Shown here one piece after another: positions 17,883-27,608 of a stretch of 64,000 nt of DNA. The DNA comes from Massilia atriviolacea. GTDB lineage: Bacteria > Pseudomonadota > Gammaproteobacteria > Burkholderiales > Burkholderiaceae_D. Within the stretch, counting starts at the first letter, position 1; the number at the start of each line of letters is the position of its first letter. The notes under the pieces are model-generated. The model made no database searches. It had not been told where the DNA came from and saw only the letters and a program-made list of their open reading frames with translations. Made by a program: the position numbers and the translations under genes. Where the stretch lies: assembly GCF_003953935.1 (NCBI RefSeq), contig NZ_RXLQ01000004.1, positions 1 through 64,000 of the forward strand. Reading direction: 5' to 3'.

Positions 17883-18833
17883 ATGAGCTTCCTGACCCTG
17901 GATTTGAACCTGCTGCGCGTCTTCGACGCGGTGATGACCGAGCAAAACCTGACGCGCGCGGCCGGCCACCTGGCGATGACGCAGCCGGCGGTGTCGAACG
18001 CGATCAAGCGCTTGCGCGAGAGCCTGGGCGACGAATTGCTGATCCGCACGGCGTACGGCGTCAAGCCGACCCCGCGCGCGGAACTGCTGTGGCCGGCGGT
18101 GCGCCAGGCGCTGGCCGGGCTGGAAGCGGCGGTGACGCCGGAAACCTTCGACGTGTCCAAGGCGCATGCGACCTTCCGGATGGCGATGGCGGACGCCACG
18201 GCGGCTTTCTGGCTGCCGTCGCTGATGCGCTCGATCGAGAGCGAGGCGCCGGGCGTGAACGTGCGCATGGTGCCGCTGACCACGCGCGAGCCGCGTCCGA
18301 TGTTGCTGCGCGGCGACATCGACCTGGCGGTGGGCTTCTTCCCTGGCGTGGCGGCGCAGTTGTCGAGCGACACCAGTTCGCCGATCCGCCATGAGCGCCT
18401 GTATTCCGGACATTATGTGTGCGTGATGCGCAAGAACCATCCGCTGGCCAAGGTCGAGCTGGGGATGGACAATTATTGCGCGGCGAATCACTTGCTGGTG
18501 AGTTTTTCCGGACGCGCGCATGGCCTGGTCGACGAAGCGCTGGCGCAGCTGGGGCGCGAACGGCGCATTCTGCTGACCGTGAACCAGTTCTTCACGGCCG
18601 GGCGGGTAGTGGCCAATTCGGATCTGATTACCGTGCTGCCGAAGCATTTGATTGCCTCGACCGGGATGACCGATGCGCTGGTGTGGCGCGAATTGCCCTT
18701 CAGTTTGCCGGCGGTGCACCTGGACATGCTCTGGCACGAACGCGACGCCCGCAGCCCGGCGCACAAATGGCTGCGCAAGCATCTGGAAGGGATGAACACG
18801 ACGACTTTGCGGGCGGTGGCCAATAGCGATTGA
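17883..18833 (+). CDS. LysR-family transcriptional regulator
   Basis: A 316-residue LTTR. The N-terminal winged helix spans about residues 6-65 (DLNLLRVFDAVMTEQNLTRA, then MTQPAVSNAIKRLRESLGDEL), followed by a periplasmic-binding-protein-like effector domain. The N-terminus resembles the NodD/SyrM-like subgroup. LysR regulators often control a divergent neighbour, which here is the small membrane protein at 17451-17738, but no direct evidence links them. The inducer is unknown. Confidence 0.9.
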   Translation: MSFLTLDLNLLRVFDAVMTEQNLTRAAGHLAMTQPAVSNAIKRLRESLGDELLIRTAYGVKPTPRAELLWPAVRQALAGLEAAVTPETFDVSKAHATFRMAMADATAAFWLPSLMRSIESEAPGVNVRMVPLTTREPRPMLLRGDIDLAVGFFPGVAAQLSSDTSSPIRHERLYSGHYVCVMRKNHPLAKVELGMDNYCAANHLLVSFSGRAHGLVDEALAQLGRERRILLTVNQFFTAGRVVANSDLITVLPKHLIASTGMTDALVWRELPFSLPAVHLDMLWHERDARSPAHKWLRKHLEGMNTTTLRAVANSD

Positions 18834-18836
18834 GCC

Positions 18837-18878
18837 CCCGTCGTTCCCGCGAAGGCGCGCGAAGGCGGGAACGACGGA
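18837..18878. repeat. dispersed palindrome (REP-like), copy between convergent genes
   Basis: CCGTCGTTCCCGC and its complement GCGGGAACGACGG enclose GAAGGCGCGCGAAG. Related palindromes lie near 12236, 16320, 33501 and 51691. This one sits between the convergent LysR and chemoreceptor genes and could double as a terminator. Confidence 0.6.
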
Positions 18879-18904
18879 TAGAAAACCAGCGATTGCCTTA
18901 GAAG

Positions 18905-20467
18905 CTACTTGGCCGCCGACCGGTACCCGACCCTGAACCCGCCCCAGTGCTTCCCGTCGACATAAATCGGCGCCGACAGGTCGTGCATCACTTCTCCCGT
19001 ATCGCGCTTGTACGTCTGCAGCAAGAACGCCTTGGTATTCGCGCCGCAGCGCGAACCGGTGCGGTCGTTGAAAATCCGCTTGGTGCGGTTGTTCACGATA
19101 TCCACATCGTAATTCCCGGTCAGCGGCTGCGAAAACTTCTTGTTATGCGTCGGGAAATAGCCATTGTTATCCACCGCCCCCGCATACGCCAGTTGCGGCA
19201 TGCGGGCCAATAAGCCTTCCTGCAAGGCCGGCAGCACCTTGTCGGTAAAGCCATCGAAGCGCGTCGTGTGCTTGGGCGGATCGGTATCCGGAATCGGCTG
19301 GTAACGGCGGTCGAACAGCGCTTCGCGCGTGATCTGCCCCGATTTGATCGCCGCGCTGAATAATTTCCCCACCTCGTCCGCGGCCTGCTGGGCCGCGATC
19401 CGGATCGCATCGTGCGCCGTCACCAGCGACGATTCGCCCATGGCGCCGGCAATCGATTCGGCCTTTTCGGCCAGCGCTATCGCCGAACCGGCGGCGCGCG
19501 GCAGTTCGGCATTGGTGGAGAGCATGCTGTCGCGGATCTCCGACAAGGCCCCGGTGATCCCGCGCGTGGTCTGCACATGGGTTTGCGCAGCGTCGGCAAT
19601 CTGCCCGATTTCCGTTTCCGACACACTCGACGAGCGTTCGATATTGCCCAGGAAACCGTGCACCCGCTCCACATTGCCGGCGGCGTCGCTGACCACGCCG
19701 GCCAGGGAGGCCATGCCGACGCTGGCGCTTGCCGCCTGCTCATTAATTGCACGCACCATCGTGCTGATTTCACCGGCGGCCTCGCGCGTGCGATGCGCCA
19801 GCTGCCGCACTTCGCCGGCCACGACGGCAAAGCCGCGCCCGTGCTCGCCGGCGCGCGCCGCTTCGATGGCGGCGTTGAGCGCCAGCAAATTGGTGCGGGC
19901 GGAAATTTCGGTGATGACGTCGGTAAAGCCGGTGATGGCCCTGGACTTTTCCTGCAGCGCGCTCATGGTGCTGGCGGCCTGCTGGGCGTCGACGCGGGCG
20001 CTGCTGATGCGCTGCAGCCCTTCGGCCACCTCGGCCCGCCCGGCCACGCTTTCGCTGCGCACGGCGGCCGCCACTTTGGCGGCGCGCCCGGCGTTGACGG
20101 CAATCTGCTCGGTGGTGCGCGCCACGTCTTCGGCGCTGGCGACGATGCCGATGGCGGTCTGCACATCTTTTTCGATCTTTTTCTTGACCGAATCGACGAA
20201 ATACGAGGTCTCGGCCGCGCCGATCATGATGTCGTCGATGGAATGGCCGACAACGCCGATGAACTTCGCGCTATCGTCGCCATCGCCCTTGTTTTGCAGG
20301 AGGAGGAAGATGCCGACGCTGACCACGCCGGAGACGGCGGCGGCGATGACCGGCCCCACAGCCGGCCCGGCGGCAAGGCCGATCAGGTACACCACAAGAA
20401 CACCGCCGGCGGCAGCGCCGCAACAGGCGAGCACGCGCCGCCCTGTGCTGGATTGAAGTTGCTTCAT
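18905..20467 (-). CDS. methyl-accepting chemotaxis protein with C-terminal sensor-like domain
   Basis: A 520-residue receptor. Two adjacent hydrophobic helices lie at about residues 13-57 with almost no periplasmic loop. A cytoplasmic MCP signalling domain follows, with the hairpin tip [20 protein letters not shown] at about 188-207. After the coiled coil, a ~130-residue C-terminal domain (around 390-520, ending [12 protein letters not shown]) resembles the soluble C-terminal domain of a known group of MCPs that presumably sense cytoplasmic signals. Start ATG 20467 is preceded by AGGGG; the frame opens 13 codons earlier. No che genes are adjacent. Confidence 0.9.
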   Translation of the reverse strand: MKQLQSSTGRRVLACCGAAAGGVLVVYLIGLAAGPAVGPVIAAAVSGVVSVGIFLLLQNKGDGDDSAKFIGVVGHSIDDIMIGAAETSYFVDSVKKKIEKDVQTAIGIVASAEDVARTTEQIAVNAGRAAKVAAAVRSESVAGRAEVAEGLQRISSARVDAQQAASTMSALQEKSRAITGFTDVITEISARTNLLALNAAIEAARAGEHGRGFAVVAGEVRQLAHRTREAAGEISTMVRAINEQAASASVGMASLAGVVSDAAGNVERVHGFLGNIERSSSVSETEIGQIADAAQTHVQTTRGITGALSEIRDSMLSTNAELPRAAGSAIALAEKAESIAGAMGESSLVTAHDAIRIAAQQAADEVGKLFSAAIKSGQITREALFDRRYQPIPDTDPPKHTTRFDGFTDKVLPALQEGLLARMPQLAYAGAVDNNGYFPTHNKKFSQPLTGNYDVDIVNNRTKRIFNDRTGSRCGANTKAFLLQTYKRDTGEVMHDLSAPIYVDGKHWGGFRVGYRSAAK

Positions 20468-20605
20468 GAGTCCCCTTGGCCAGTCGAATCGCCAGGAAAT
20501 CCTCAATGCGGATCCGTTCCCTGCTATTCGTACGTCATAACGTACAGCATAAGCAGGGCAAGCTCAACGGATTTGTATCCAAACTAAAACATTTCCACCG
20601 AGTGC

Positions 20606-21061
20606 TTATTTGATCGGCAGTTTGGTGGTATTTTTCACTTCTTCCATGACGGCGTAGGTATGGGTTTCGCGCACGCCTTTCTGGAGCAGGGTTTTGCCGA
20701 GGAATTCGCGGTAGGCGGCCATGTCCTTGACGCGGGCCTTGACCAGGTAGTCGAAACCGCCGGCGACCATGTGGCATTCGAGCACTTCGGGGATGAGCTG
20801 CACGCTGTTCTTGAAGGCGTCGAAGACTTCCGGCGTGGTGCGGTCGAGCACGACCTCGATGAAGACGAGCAGGGAAACGTCGAGCAACTGGGGATTGAGC
20901 TGGGCCGTATAGCCCATGATGTAGCCGGATTCGTGCAATTTGCGCACGCGCTCAAGGCAGGCGGCAGGCGACAGGTTCACGCGGGCCGCGAGCTCGACAT
21001 TGCTAATCCGGCCGTCGCTCTGGAGTTCCGACAGAATTTTCTTGCTAATCTTGTCCAGCAT
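20606..21061 (-). CDS. Lrp/AsnC-family regulator, probable proline-responsive activator of putA
   Basis: A 151-residue Lrp-type protein with an N-terminal helix-turn-helix (SNVELAARVNLSPAACLERV, about residues 17-36) and a RAM domain. It is divergent from putA across a spacer carrying a perfect inverted repeat, the arrangement of putR/bkdR-type local regulators that activate proline dehydrogenase in response to proline. That role is inferred from context. Start ATG 21061 has GGAG upstream; the frame is open 15 codons further. Confidence 0.9.
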   Translation of the reverse strand: MLDKISKKILSELQSDGRISNVELAARVNLSPAACLERVRKLHESGYIMGYTAQLNPQLLDVSLLVFIEVVLDRTTPEVFDAFKNSVQLIPEVLECHMVAGGFDYLVKARVKDMAAYREFLGKTLLQKGVRETHTYAVMEEVKNTTKLPIK

Positions 21062-21084
21062 GGAGATCTCCGCAATAAATTTTA

Positions 21085-21107
21085 TTTGGTGAAATTGTCT
21101 CACCAAA
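21085..21107. promoter_or_regulatory. inverted repeat, probable Lrp-type operator for putA
   Basis: TTTGGTGA at 21085-21092 and TCACCAAA at 21100-21107 form a perfect palindrome with a 7-base spacer in the Lrp-putA divergent region, 24 bases from the regulator start. Confidence 0.55.
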
Positions 21108-21278
21108 AACTATCTATTGCTAGTCTTCTGTAATACCAGAATTAATCCAGAAGAATTCACTCTACAATCGAATCATCTTTTCGCGCACGCCGCAACATCG
21201 TTTCCTTAACGGAAAGCCTTGTTGACCGTGCGCGAATTCGTCAATGTCGATTCGTTCAATCCAAGTAAAGAGTTCTCA

Positions 21279-24200
21279 ATGCAAACTGCCGCTGCTTCGG
21301 CCACTTCGTTCGTTCCCTTCTCCGCGCTGCTGGCTGAAATCAAGCCCGAGCAGACGCCCTTGCGTGCCGCCATCACCGCCGCTTACCGGCGCGACGAAGC
21401 CGAGGCCGTCGCCTGGCTGCTGGGGCAGGGCAACAAAGCCCATCCGGACGCGCACGCGCTGGCGCACAAGCTGGTCTCGGCCGTGCGCGAAAAACGCACG
21501 CGTTCCTCCGGCGTGGATGCGCTGATGCATGAATTCTCGCTGTCTTCGGAAGAAGGTGTCGCACTGATGTGTTTGGCCGAAGCCTTGCTGCGCATCCCCG
21601 ACAGCCAGACCGCCGACCGCCTGATCGCCGACAAGATCAGCAAGGGCGACTGGCGCAAGCACCTGGGCGAATCGCCTTCGCTGTTCGTCAACGCCGCGAC
21701 CTGGGGTTTGCTGATTACCGGCAAGCTGGTCAGCACCAGCAGCGAAACCGGGCTCGGCTCGGCGCTGACCAAGCTGATCGGCAAAGGCGGCGAACCGCTG
21801 ATCCGCAAGGGCGTGGACCTGGCGATGCGCATGCTGGGCAACCAGTTCGTGACAGGCCAGACCATCGGCGAAGCGATCAAGAACAGCCGCGACAACGAGC
21901 AGCGCGGCTACCGCTATTCCTACGACATGCTGGGCGAAGCGGCCCTGACCGAAGCGGACGCGAAGAACTATTACGCCTCCTACGAAACGGCGATCCATGC
22001 GATCGGCAAGGCATCGAACGGGCGCGGCATCAAGGATGGCCCGGGCATTTCGGTCAAGCTGTCGGCCCTGCACCCGCGCTACAGCCGCGCCCAGCACGCC
22101 CGCATGATGGGCGAACTGCTGCCGCGCGTGAAAAGCCTGGTGTTGCTGGCCAAGCAGTACAACATCGGCATCAATATCGATGCGGAAGAAGCGGACCGCC
22201 TGGAAATTTCGCTCGACATGATGGAAGCGATGGCCTTCGACCCGGAACTGGCCGGTTTCGAGGGCATCGGCTTCGTGGTGCAGGCTTACCAGAAACGCTG
22301 CCCGTTCGTGATCGATTACCTGATCGACCTGGCCAAACGCAGCGGCCGCAAATTCATGGTGCGCCTGGTCAAGGGCGCGTATTGGGACGCCGAAATCAAG
22401 CGCGCCCAGGTCGACGGCATGCCCGGTTATCCGGTCTATACGCGCAAGGTGTATACCGACGTGTCCTACCTGACCTGCGCCAAAAAACTGTTGAACGCAA
22501 GCGGCCTGCTGTATCCGCAATTCGCCACCCATAATGCGCACAGCCTGTCGGTGATCTACACCTGGGCGCAGCAGGACGGCATCCAGGATTATGAATTCCA
22601 GTGCCTGCACGGCATGGGCGAAACGCTGTACGACCAGGTGGTCGGCAAAGCCAAGCTGGATAAGCCGTGCCGCATCTATGCGCCGGTCGGCTCGCACGAG
22701 ACGCTGCTCGCCTACCTGGTGCGGCGCCTGCTGGAAAACGGCGCCAATTCGTCCTTCGTCAACCAGATCGTCGACGAAAAAGTCCGGATCGAATCGCTCA
22801 TCGCCGACCCGTTCGAGGCGTCGCGCGCGCAGGGCGGAGCGCCGCATCCCGGCATCGCCTTGCCGCTCGCCTTGTTCAATGCGGAACGCAAGAATTCGGC
22901 CGGCCTCGACCTGGCCAATGAAGACGTGCTGCGCGATATCGGCAGCGCACTCGCGCAGCCGCGCAATTACCACGCCGCGCCCTTGATCGACGGCCCCGTG
23001 GTGGCAGGCAGCCCGGCGCCGGTCCGCAATCCGGCGCTGCACCTCGACGTGGTCGGCAAAGTCAGCGACGCCAGCGCGGCCGATGTGGAAACGGCGCTGC
23101 ACAGCGCCAGCAATTACGCCATGGACTGGCAAACCACCGCCCCGACAGCGCGTGCGGCGATGCTCGCGCGCGTGGCCGACCTGTTCGAAGAAAACTACCC
23201 TGAACTGATGGCGCTGGCGATTCGCGAAGCCGGCAAATCGCTGCCGAACGCGATCGCCGAAATCCGCGAAGCTGTCGATTTCCTGCGCTATTACGCGGCC
23301 CAGGTGCACGGCACGGCGCAAGTGCTGGCGCTCGGTCCGGTCACCTGCATCAGCCCGTGGAATTTCCCGCTCGCGATTTTCACCGGCCAGGTGGCGGCGG
23401 CGCTTGCCGCCGGCAACGTGGTCCTGGCAAAACCGGCGGAACAAACGCCGCTGATCGCGTATCGCGCGGTGCAGCTGTTCCATGAAGCGGGCATTCCGGC
23501 CGCGGCCCTGCAATTCCTGCCGGGCCGCGGCGAAGTCGTCGGCGCCGGATTGACCGCCGATGCGCGCGTCAAAGGCGTGATTTTCACCGGCTCCACCGAA
23601 GTGGCGCAATTGATCAACCGCACCCTGGCGGCGCGCTCGGTCAAGGAATCGTGCGACATTGCGCTGATCGCCGAAACCGGCGGCCAGAATGCCCTGATCG
23701 TCGATTCCTCGGCCCTGCCGGAACAGGTGGTGCAGGATGTGATGACGTCGGCATTCGATAGCGCCGGCCAGCGTTGCTCGGCCTTGCGCGTGCTGTTCCT
23801 GCAGCAGGAAATCGCCGATAAAACCATCAAGATGCTCAAGGGCGCGATGCAGGAATTGCGCGTCGGCGTACCGGATCGCCTGGCGACCGATATCGGCCCC
23901 GTGATCGACGCGGAAGCGCAGCAAAACCTGCTCAAACATATCGAACGCCTGAAGTCGACCGCGAAAAACCATTTTGCGCTGGACGTGCCGGCGGCCGTGG
24001 CGGCGCAAGGCACCTTCGTGGCGCCGACCGTGCTCGAAATCGGCTCGCTGGCGGAACTGACGCACGAGGTATTCGGTCCGGTGCTGCACATTATTCGCTA
24101 TCGCCGCGACGATTTGCCCAAGCTGATCGAGTCGATCAACGCCACCGGTTTCGGCCTGACCCTGGGTGTGCATTCGCGCATCGATGAAACCATCGATTTC

Positions 24201-24926
24201 ATCACCTCGCGCGCGCATGTCGGCAATATCTACGTGAACCGCAATATCGTCGGCGCCGTGGTCGGCGTGCAGCCTTTCGGCGGCGAAGGCCAGTCCGGCA
24301 CCGGCCCGAAGGCGGGCGGTCCGCTCTACATCAAGCGCCTGCAGCGCGCCGCGCCGGCGCTGCTGCAGCACGAGCGCCACGGCAATCCGAGCCTGGACGC
24401 CTTGCTGGTGTGGGCCAAGGCCCACGGCCACGAGCACGTGGTTCCCCTGGCCGAAGATTACATGCGCACCACCCTGGCGGGCACGAGCCTGACCCTGCCC
24501 GGTCCGACCGGCGAGCGCAATGGCTTGTCGTTTGCCCCGCGCGGCGCCATTTTGTGTGCGGCGGCGACGCCTGGCGTGTTGCTCAATCAACTGGCGGCGT
24601 GCCTGGCGACGGGCAACCAGGCGATCGTCCTGGCGCGCGCAAAGGAAGTCATTCCCGAAGGCTTGCCGCCGGAAGTGATGGACCGCATGACGTTTGTGAG
24701 CGAAGCGGAGTCGGTGCAATGCCAGTTCCAGATTGCGCTGGTGGAAGCATCGCTGGCAGCCGCATTGTGGCCGGTGTTAGCAAGCCGCCAGGGCGCGATC
24801 GTCGGTGTGATCGATACCTCGGAAGAAGGTGCGATTGCGCTGTGGCGCATGGTGGCCGAGCGCGCACTGTGCGTGAATACCACTGCGGCTGGCGGAAACG
24901 CAAGCCTGATGACCTTAGGTCTGTAA
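21279..24926 (+). CDS. putA: bifunctional proline dehydrogenase / L-glutamate gamma-semialdehyde dehydrogenase
   Basis: About 1215 residues, oxidising proline to glutamate. An N-terminal helical region leads into the FAD-dependent PRODH barrel (MVRLVKGAYWDAEIKRAQ; also FATHNAHS). An NAD-dependent aldehyde dehydrogenase domain follows with ISPWNFPLAIFTGQ, the general-base region ETGGQNA and the catalytic cysteine in SAGQRCSALRV. About 200 further residues form a degenerate C-terminal ALDH-like domain, as in longer type B PutAs. There is no N-terminal ribbon-helix-helix DNA-binding domain, so unlike E. coli PutA it should not regulate itself, in keeping with the adjacent Lrp-type gene. The start at 21279 is chosen over a weak upstream TTG at 21219. 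Confidence 0.96.
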   Translation: MQTAAASATSFVPFSALLAEIKPEQTPLRAAITAAYRRDEAEAVAWLLGQGNKAHPDAHALAHKLVSAVREKRTRSSGVDALMHEFSLSSEEGVALMCLAEALLRIPDSQTADRLIADKISKGDWRKHLGESPSLFVNAATWGLLITGKLVSTSSETGLGSALTKLIGKGGEPLIRKGVDLAMRMLGNQFVTGQTIGEAIKNSRDNEQRGYRYSYDMLGEAALTEADAKNYYASYETAIHAIGKASNGRGIKDGPGISVKLSALHPRYSRAQHARMMGELLPRVKSLVLLAKQYNIGINIDAEEADRLEISLDMMEAMAFDPELAGFEGIGFVVQAYQKRCPFVIDYLIDLAKRSGRKFMVRLVKGAYWDAEIKRAQVDGMPGYPVYTRKVYTDVSYLTCAKKLLNASGLLYPQFATHNAHSLSVIYTWAQQDGIQDYEFQCLHGMGETLYDQVVGKAKLDKPCRIYAPVGSHETLLAYLVRRLLENGANSSFVNQIVDEKVRIESLIADPFEASRAQGGAPHPGIALPLALFNAERKNSAGLDLANEDVLRDIGSALAQPRNYHAAPLIDGPVVAGSPAPVRNPALHLDVVGKVSDASAADVETALHSASNYAMDWQTTAPTARAAMLARVADLFEENYPELMALAIREAGKSLPNAIAEIREAVDFLRYYAAQVHGTAQVLALGPVTCISPWNFPLAIFTGQVAAALAAGNVVLAKPAEQTPLIAYRAVQLFHEAGIPAAALQFLPGRGEVVGAGLTADARVKGVIFTGSTEVAQLINRTLAARSVKESCDIALIAETGGQNALIVDSSALPEQVVQDVMTSAFDSAGQRCSALRVLFLQQEIADKTIKMLKGAMQELRVGVPDRLATDIGPVIDAEAQQNLLKHIERLKSTAKNHFALDVPAAVAAQGTFVAPTVLEIGSLAELTHEVFGPVLHIIRYRRDDLPKLIESINATGFGLTLGVHSRIDETIDFITSRAHVGNIYVNRNIVGAVVGVQPFGGEGQSGTGPKAGGPLYIKRLQRAAPALLQHERHGNPSLDALLVWAKAHGHEHVVPLAEDYMRTTLAGTSLTLPGPTGERNGLSFAPRGAILCAAATPGVLLNQLAACLATGNQAIVLARAKEVIPEGLPPEVMDRMTFVSEAESVQCQFQIALVEASLAAALWPVLASRQGAIVGVIDTSEEGAIALWRMVAERALCVNTTAAGGNASLMTLGL

Positions 24927-24960
24927 TGATGTAAAAATAACTTAGCCCTTGGAGGATGAC

Positions 24961-26076
24961 ATGATCGTAGGCGTTCCAAAAGAGATCAAGAATCACGAAT
25001 ACCGGGTCGGCCTGACGCCGCCGAGCGTACGCGAATTAACGTCGCGCGGCCACCAGGTACTGGTTCAGAAAAATGCGGGCGCCGAGATCGGCTTATCCGA
25101 CGAGCAGTATGTGGCGGCCGGTGCGGACATTGTCGACGACGCGCAAACCATCTTCGCGCGCGCCGACATGATCGTCAAAGTCAAGGAACCGCAGCCGGTG
25201 GAATGCGCGATGCTGCGCGACGGGCAGATTCTGTACACCTATCTGCACCTGGCGCCGGATCCGGACCAGACTGCGGCGCTGGTCGAATCGGGCGCCATCT
25301 GCATCGCGTACGAAACCATTACCGGCGCCGGCGGCGGTTTGCCGCTGCTCGCGCCCATGAGCGAAGTGGCGGGACGCATGGCCATCCAGGCCGGCGCGGC
25401 CCACCTCGAAAAATCCAAGGGCGGCATGGGCTTGCTGCTCGGCGGCGTTCCCGGCGTGGCGGCCGGCCATGTGGCGATTATCGGCGCGGGCGTGGTCGGC
25501 ACCAATGCGCTGCAAATGGCGCTCGGCACCGGCGCGCGCGTCACGGTGCTCGATAAAAGCATCGAGCGCCTGCGCCAGCTCGACCTGGTCTTCGGCAACC
25601 GGATTTCGACCCAGTATTCGAATGCGCATGCGATCGAAGAAGCGGTTTTATCGGCCGACCTGGTGGTCGGCGGCGTCCTGGTACCGGGCGCCGCCGCGCC
25701 CAAGCTGGTCACGCGCGCCATGATTTCAAACATGAAGCAGGGCGCGGTGGTGGTCGACGTGGCGATCGACCAGGGCGGCTGTTTCGAAACCTCGCATGCG
25801 ACCACGCACGCCGATCCGACCTATATCGTCGACGGCGTGGTGCATTACTGCGTGGCGAACATGCCGGGCGCGGTGGCGCGCACCTCGACCTTCGCCTTGA
25901 ATAACGCGACCATCGGCCACGCGGTGGCGCTGGCGGAAAAGGGCTGGAAAAAAGCCCTGGCCGACGACGCCCACCTGAAAAACGGCCTGAATGTCTGCAA
26001 GGGCAAGGTCACGTACGCGGCGATTGCCCAGGCGCTCGGCTACGACTACACCCCGGCCGACTCCCTGCTTGGCTGA
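24961..26076 (+). CDS. ald: alanine dehydrogenase
   Basis: A 371-residue NAD-dependent enzyme converting L-alanine to pyruvate and ammonia. The N-terminus MIVGVPKEIKNHEYRVGLTP is the family signature, and GAGVVGTNA is the NAD-binding loop. GGAGG precedes the ATG at 24961. It follows putA by 34 bases and is probably cotranscribed, putting proline and alanine catabolism under one control. Its last 31 bases overlap the 3' end of the convergent nucleosidase gene. Confidence 0.96.
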   Translation: MIVGVPKEIKNHEYRVGLTPPSVRELTSRGHQVLVQKNAGAEIGLSDEQYVAAGADIVDDAQTIFARADMIVKVKEPQPVECAMLRDGQILYTYLHLAPDPDQTAALVESGAICIAYETITGAGGGLPLLAPMSEVAGRMAIQAGAAHLEKSKGGMGLLLGGVPGVAAGHVAIIGAGVVGTNALQMALGTGARVTVLDKSIERLRQLDLVFGNRISTQYSNAHAIEEAVLSADLVVGGVLVPGAAAPKLVTRAMISNMKQGAVVVDVAIDQGGCFETSHATTHADPTYIVDGVVHYCVANMPGAVARTSTFALNNATIGHAVALAEKGWKKALADDAHLKNGLNVCKGKVTYAAIAQALGYDYTPADSLLG

Positions 26077-26858
26077 GGCGGGCGGCTTTTCAGGTCGGCG
26101 CAGAAGCGCGTGACGATATGAAAAGCATAGCGGGAGGCGACTGATTTCACGAACCGCATGAAATCGGTCGCCGCCTCTTCATTCGCGTTATCCGAAATCG
26201 TCCGGATCACCGCAAACGGAATGCCCAGCTCGAAACACACCTGGGCCACTGCCGCTCCTTCCATTTCCACCGCCAGCAAGCCTGGCAGCGCGCCGTTCAG
26301 CTGCGCCAGGTGGGCGCGTTTGCTGATGAACTGATCGCCGCTGGCAATCAGGCCGCGGTGCACCCGCGGCCGCTCCAGGCGAAATTGCGCCCGTTCCGCT
26401 TCATCGATCACCGTGTCGAAGTCCTTATCCAGGAAATCGTTGGCCGCACCGGCGGCGCGCTGGCTCATGGGCAGATCGGACTGGAAGTGCGACAGACCGG
26501 TCAGCGGCACCTCGAAGCGGGGAAACAGGGGGCTGGCATCCATGTCGTACTGGACCAGCGATTCGGCCACGACGATGTCGCCCACCTTCACGCCCGCATC
26601 GCCGGCGCCGGCAACGCCGGTGAACAGGATGTGGGTAACTCCGTACTTTTCCACAAGCGTGGTCGCGGTCATGGCGGCGGCAACCTTGCCAATCCGCGAC
26701 AGGACGCACACAGCGTCGATTCCGGCCACCAGCCCTGATGTGTAGCTGCGCATGCCATGCATGAGCGTGGCGGGGCCTTGCATGCCTTCCACGAGCCCCT
26801 CCTGTTCTTCGTGCAAGGCGCTAATGATGCCTAAACGTATGTTTTTGCCTGAATTCAT
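26046..26858 (-). CDS. mtnN: 5'-methylthioadenosine/S-adenosylhomocysteine nucleosidase
   Basis: A 270-residue purine nucleoside phosphorylase-fold protein. IRLGIISALHEEQEGL, ILFTGVAGAGDAGVKVGDIV and AVEMEGAAVAQVC (with the nucleoside-binding MEGA box) define the MTA/SAH nucleosidase family, which recycles methylthioadenosine and detoxifies SAH. The frame stays open to 27056, but the ATG at 26858 gives the normal N-terminus. It is slightly longer than the ~230-residue E. coli enzyme. It overlaps the convergent ald end and points away from the DnaA-box region beginning 30 bases upstream of its start. Confidence 0.88.
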   Translation of the reverse strand: MNSGKNIRLGIISALHEEQEGLVEGMQGPATLMHGMRSYTSGLVAGIDAVCVLSRIGKVAAAMTATTLVEKYGVTHILFTGVAGAGDAGVKVGDIVVAESLVQYDMDASPLFPRFEVPLTGLSHFQSDLPMSQRAAGAANDFLDKDFDTVIDEAERAQFRLERPRVHRGLIASGDQFISKRAHLAQLNGALPGLLAVEMEGAAVAQVCFELGIPFAVIRTISDNANEEAATDFMRFVKSVASRYAFHIVTRFCADLKSRPPQPSRESAGV

Positions 26859-27206
26859 GCTTTGCAGAACCTTTTTGGTGAGCGTGCGTGTGGGTAAGTC
26901 GTGAGTTTTCCACAAGGATAAACCGTTCTGCGTGCACTGCAAGCCGAGGAAGGCGTACAGGAGGCCGCCAGCGTCGATTTCTGCAGACAGTCCCGGCTTG
27001 CGGTCCACCGGCTCTGTCATGGCCGTGGCGGTGCCTCCAGGGGCTTCCGGCTGCATCGCGGGTTTCGCGCTGTTGCCTGAATCCGGCTGTAAACGCTTGT
27101 TTTCAGGGGATTTTTGGGGTTTGGGGTGGTTTTGCTGTGGATGACTTCGAGGTTATGCACTGCCTTGCCCGGGTTTACGGTTTTATATAAGTAGTATGTA
27201 TACAAA

Positions 27207-27404
27207 TTTAGTAGTGATAGTAAACGCCGGTTTTTGTGTGGATAAGTCGGGTTTTATCAACAGGATCAGTGGTTTACGCGTCGACAAAGTCGCTGGAAAA
27301 CGCCTGTATCCGTGCAGGATGACTGTTGGACAAAAATTTGCCTGTGAACAAAGTCGACGGTTCTGCACATCTCATCCTGTGGATATCCATCGGCTTATCC
27401 ACAG
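27207..27404. repeat. origin module A
   Basis: Order: TTTAGTAGT (27207), TGTGGATAA (27237), CTGTATCC (27304), TGTGAACAA (27343), degenerate box TTCTGCACA (27360), TGTGGATAT (27378), TTATCCACA (27395). The same order recurs in module B at an offset of 402-404 bases. Similarity is clearest over the last ~100 bases. Confidence 0.75.
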
Positions 27405-27416
27405 CTCATGCCTGGC

Positions 27417-27443
27417 AGCCGCGTTTTTCGCGGCTTTTTTTTT
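27417..27443 (+). terminator. terminator-like hairpin between the two origin modules
   Basis: AGCCGCG, TTTTT loop, CGCGGCT, then a run of eight or more T. It is a textbook intrinsic terminator on the plus strand, although no plus-strand gene precedes it for about 1.3 kb. Confidence 0.7.
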
Positions 27444-27608
27444 GTCTTCAGAAAAGTGGCCTGTCCGATTTTTCGGCCGATTCTTTTTTTTTGGAAACTT
27501 TTACTTTTTGTTCAGCAAAGAAAAATTTTTCCGGTTTCCGGGCCTTTGGGGTTCCTGCTTCTGTTTTTCAAAGGTCTTGATGGTTTACCTAAAAAGGTTA
27601 AATATAGA

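Noticed and set aside
21276-24719. 1147-codon frame antisense to putA
   Set aside because: High GC codon bias opens the mirrored frame. The product is His/Gln/Arg-rich low-complexity sequence, typical of a shadow.
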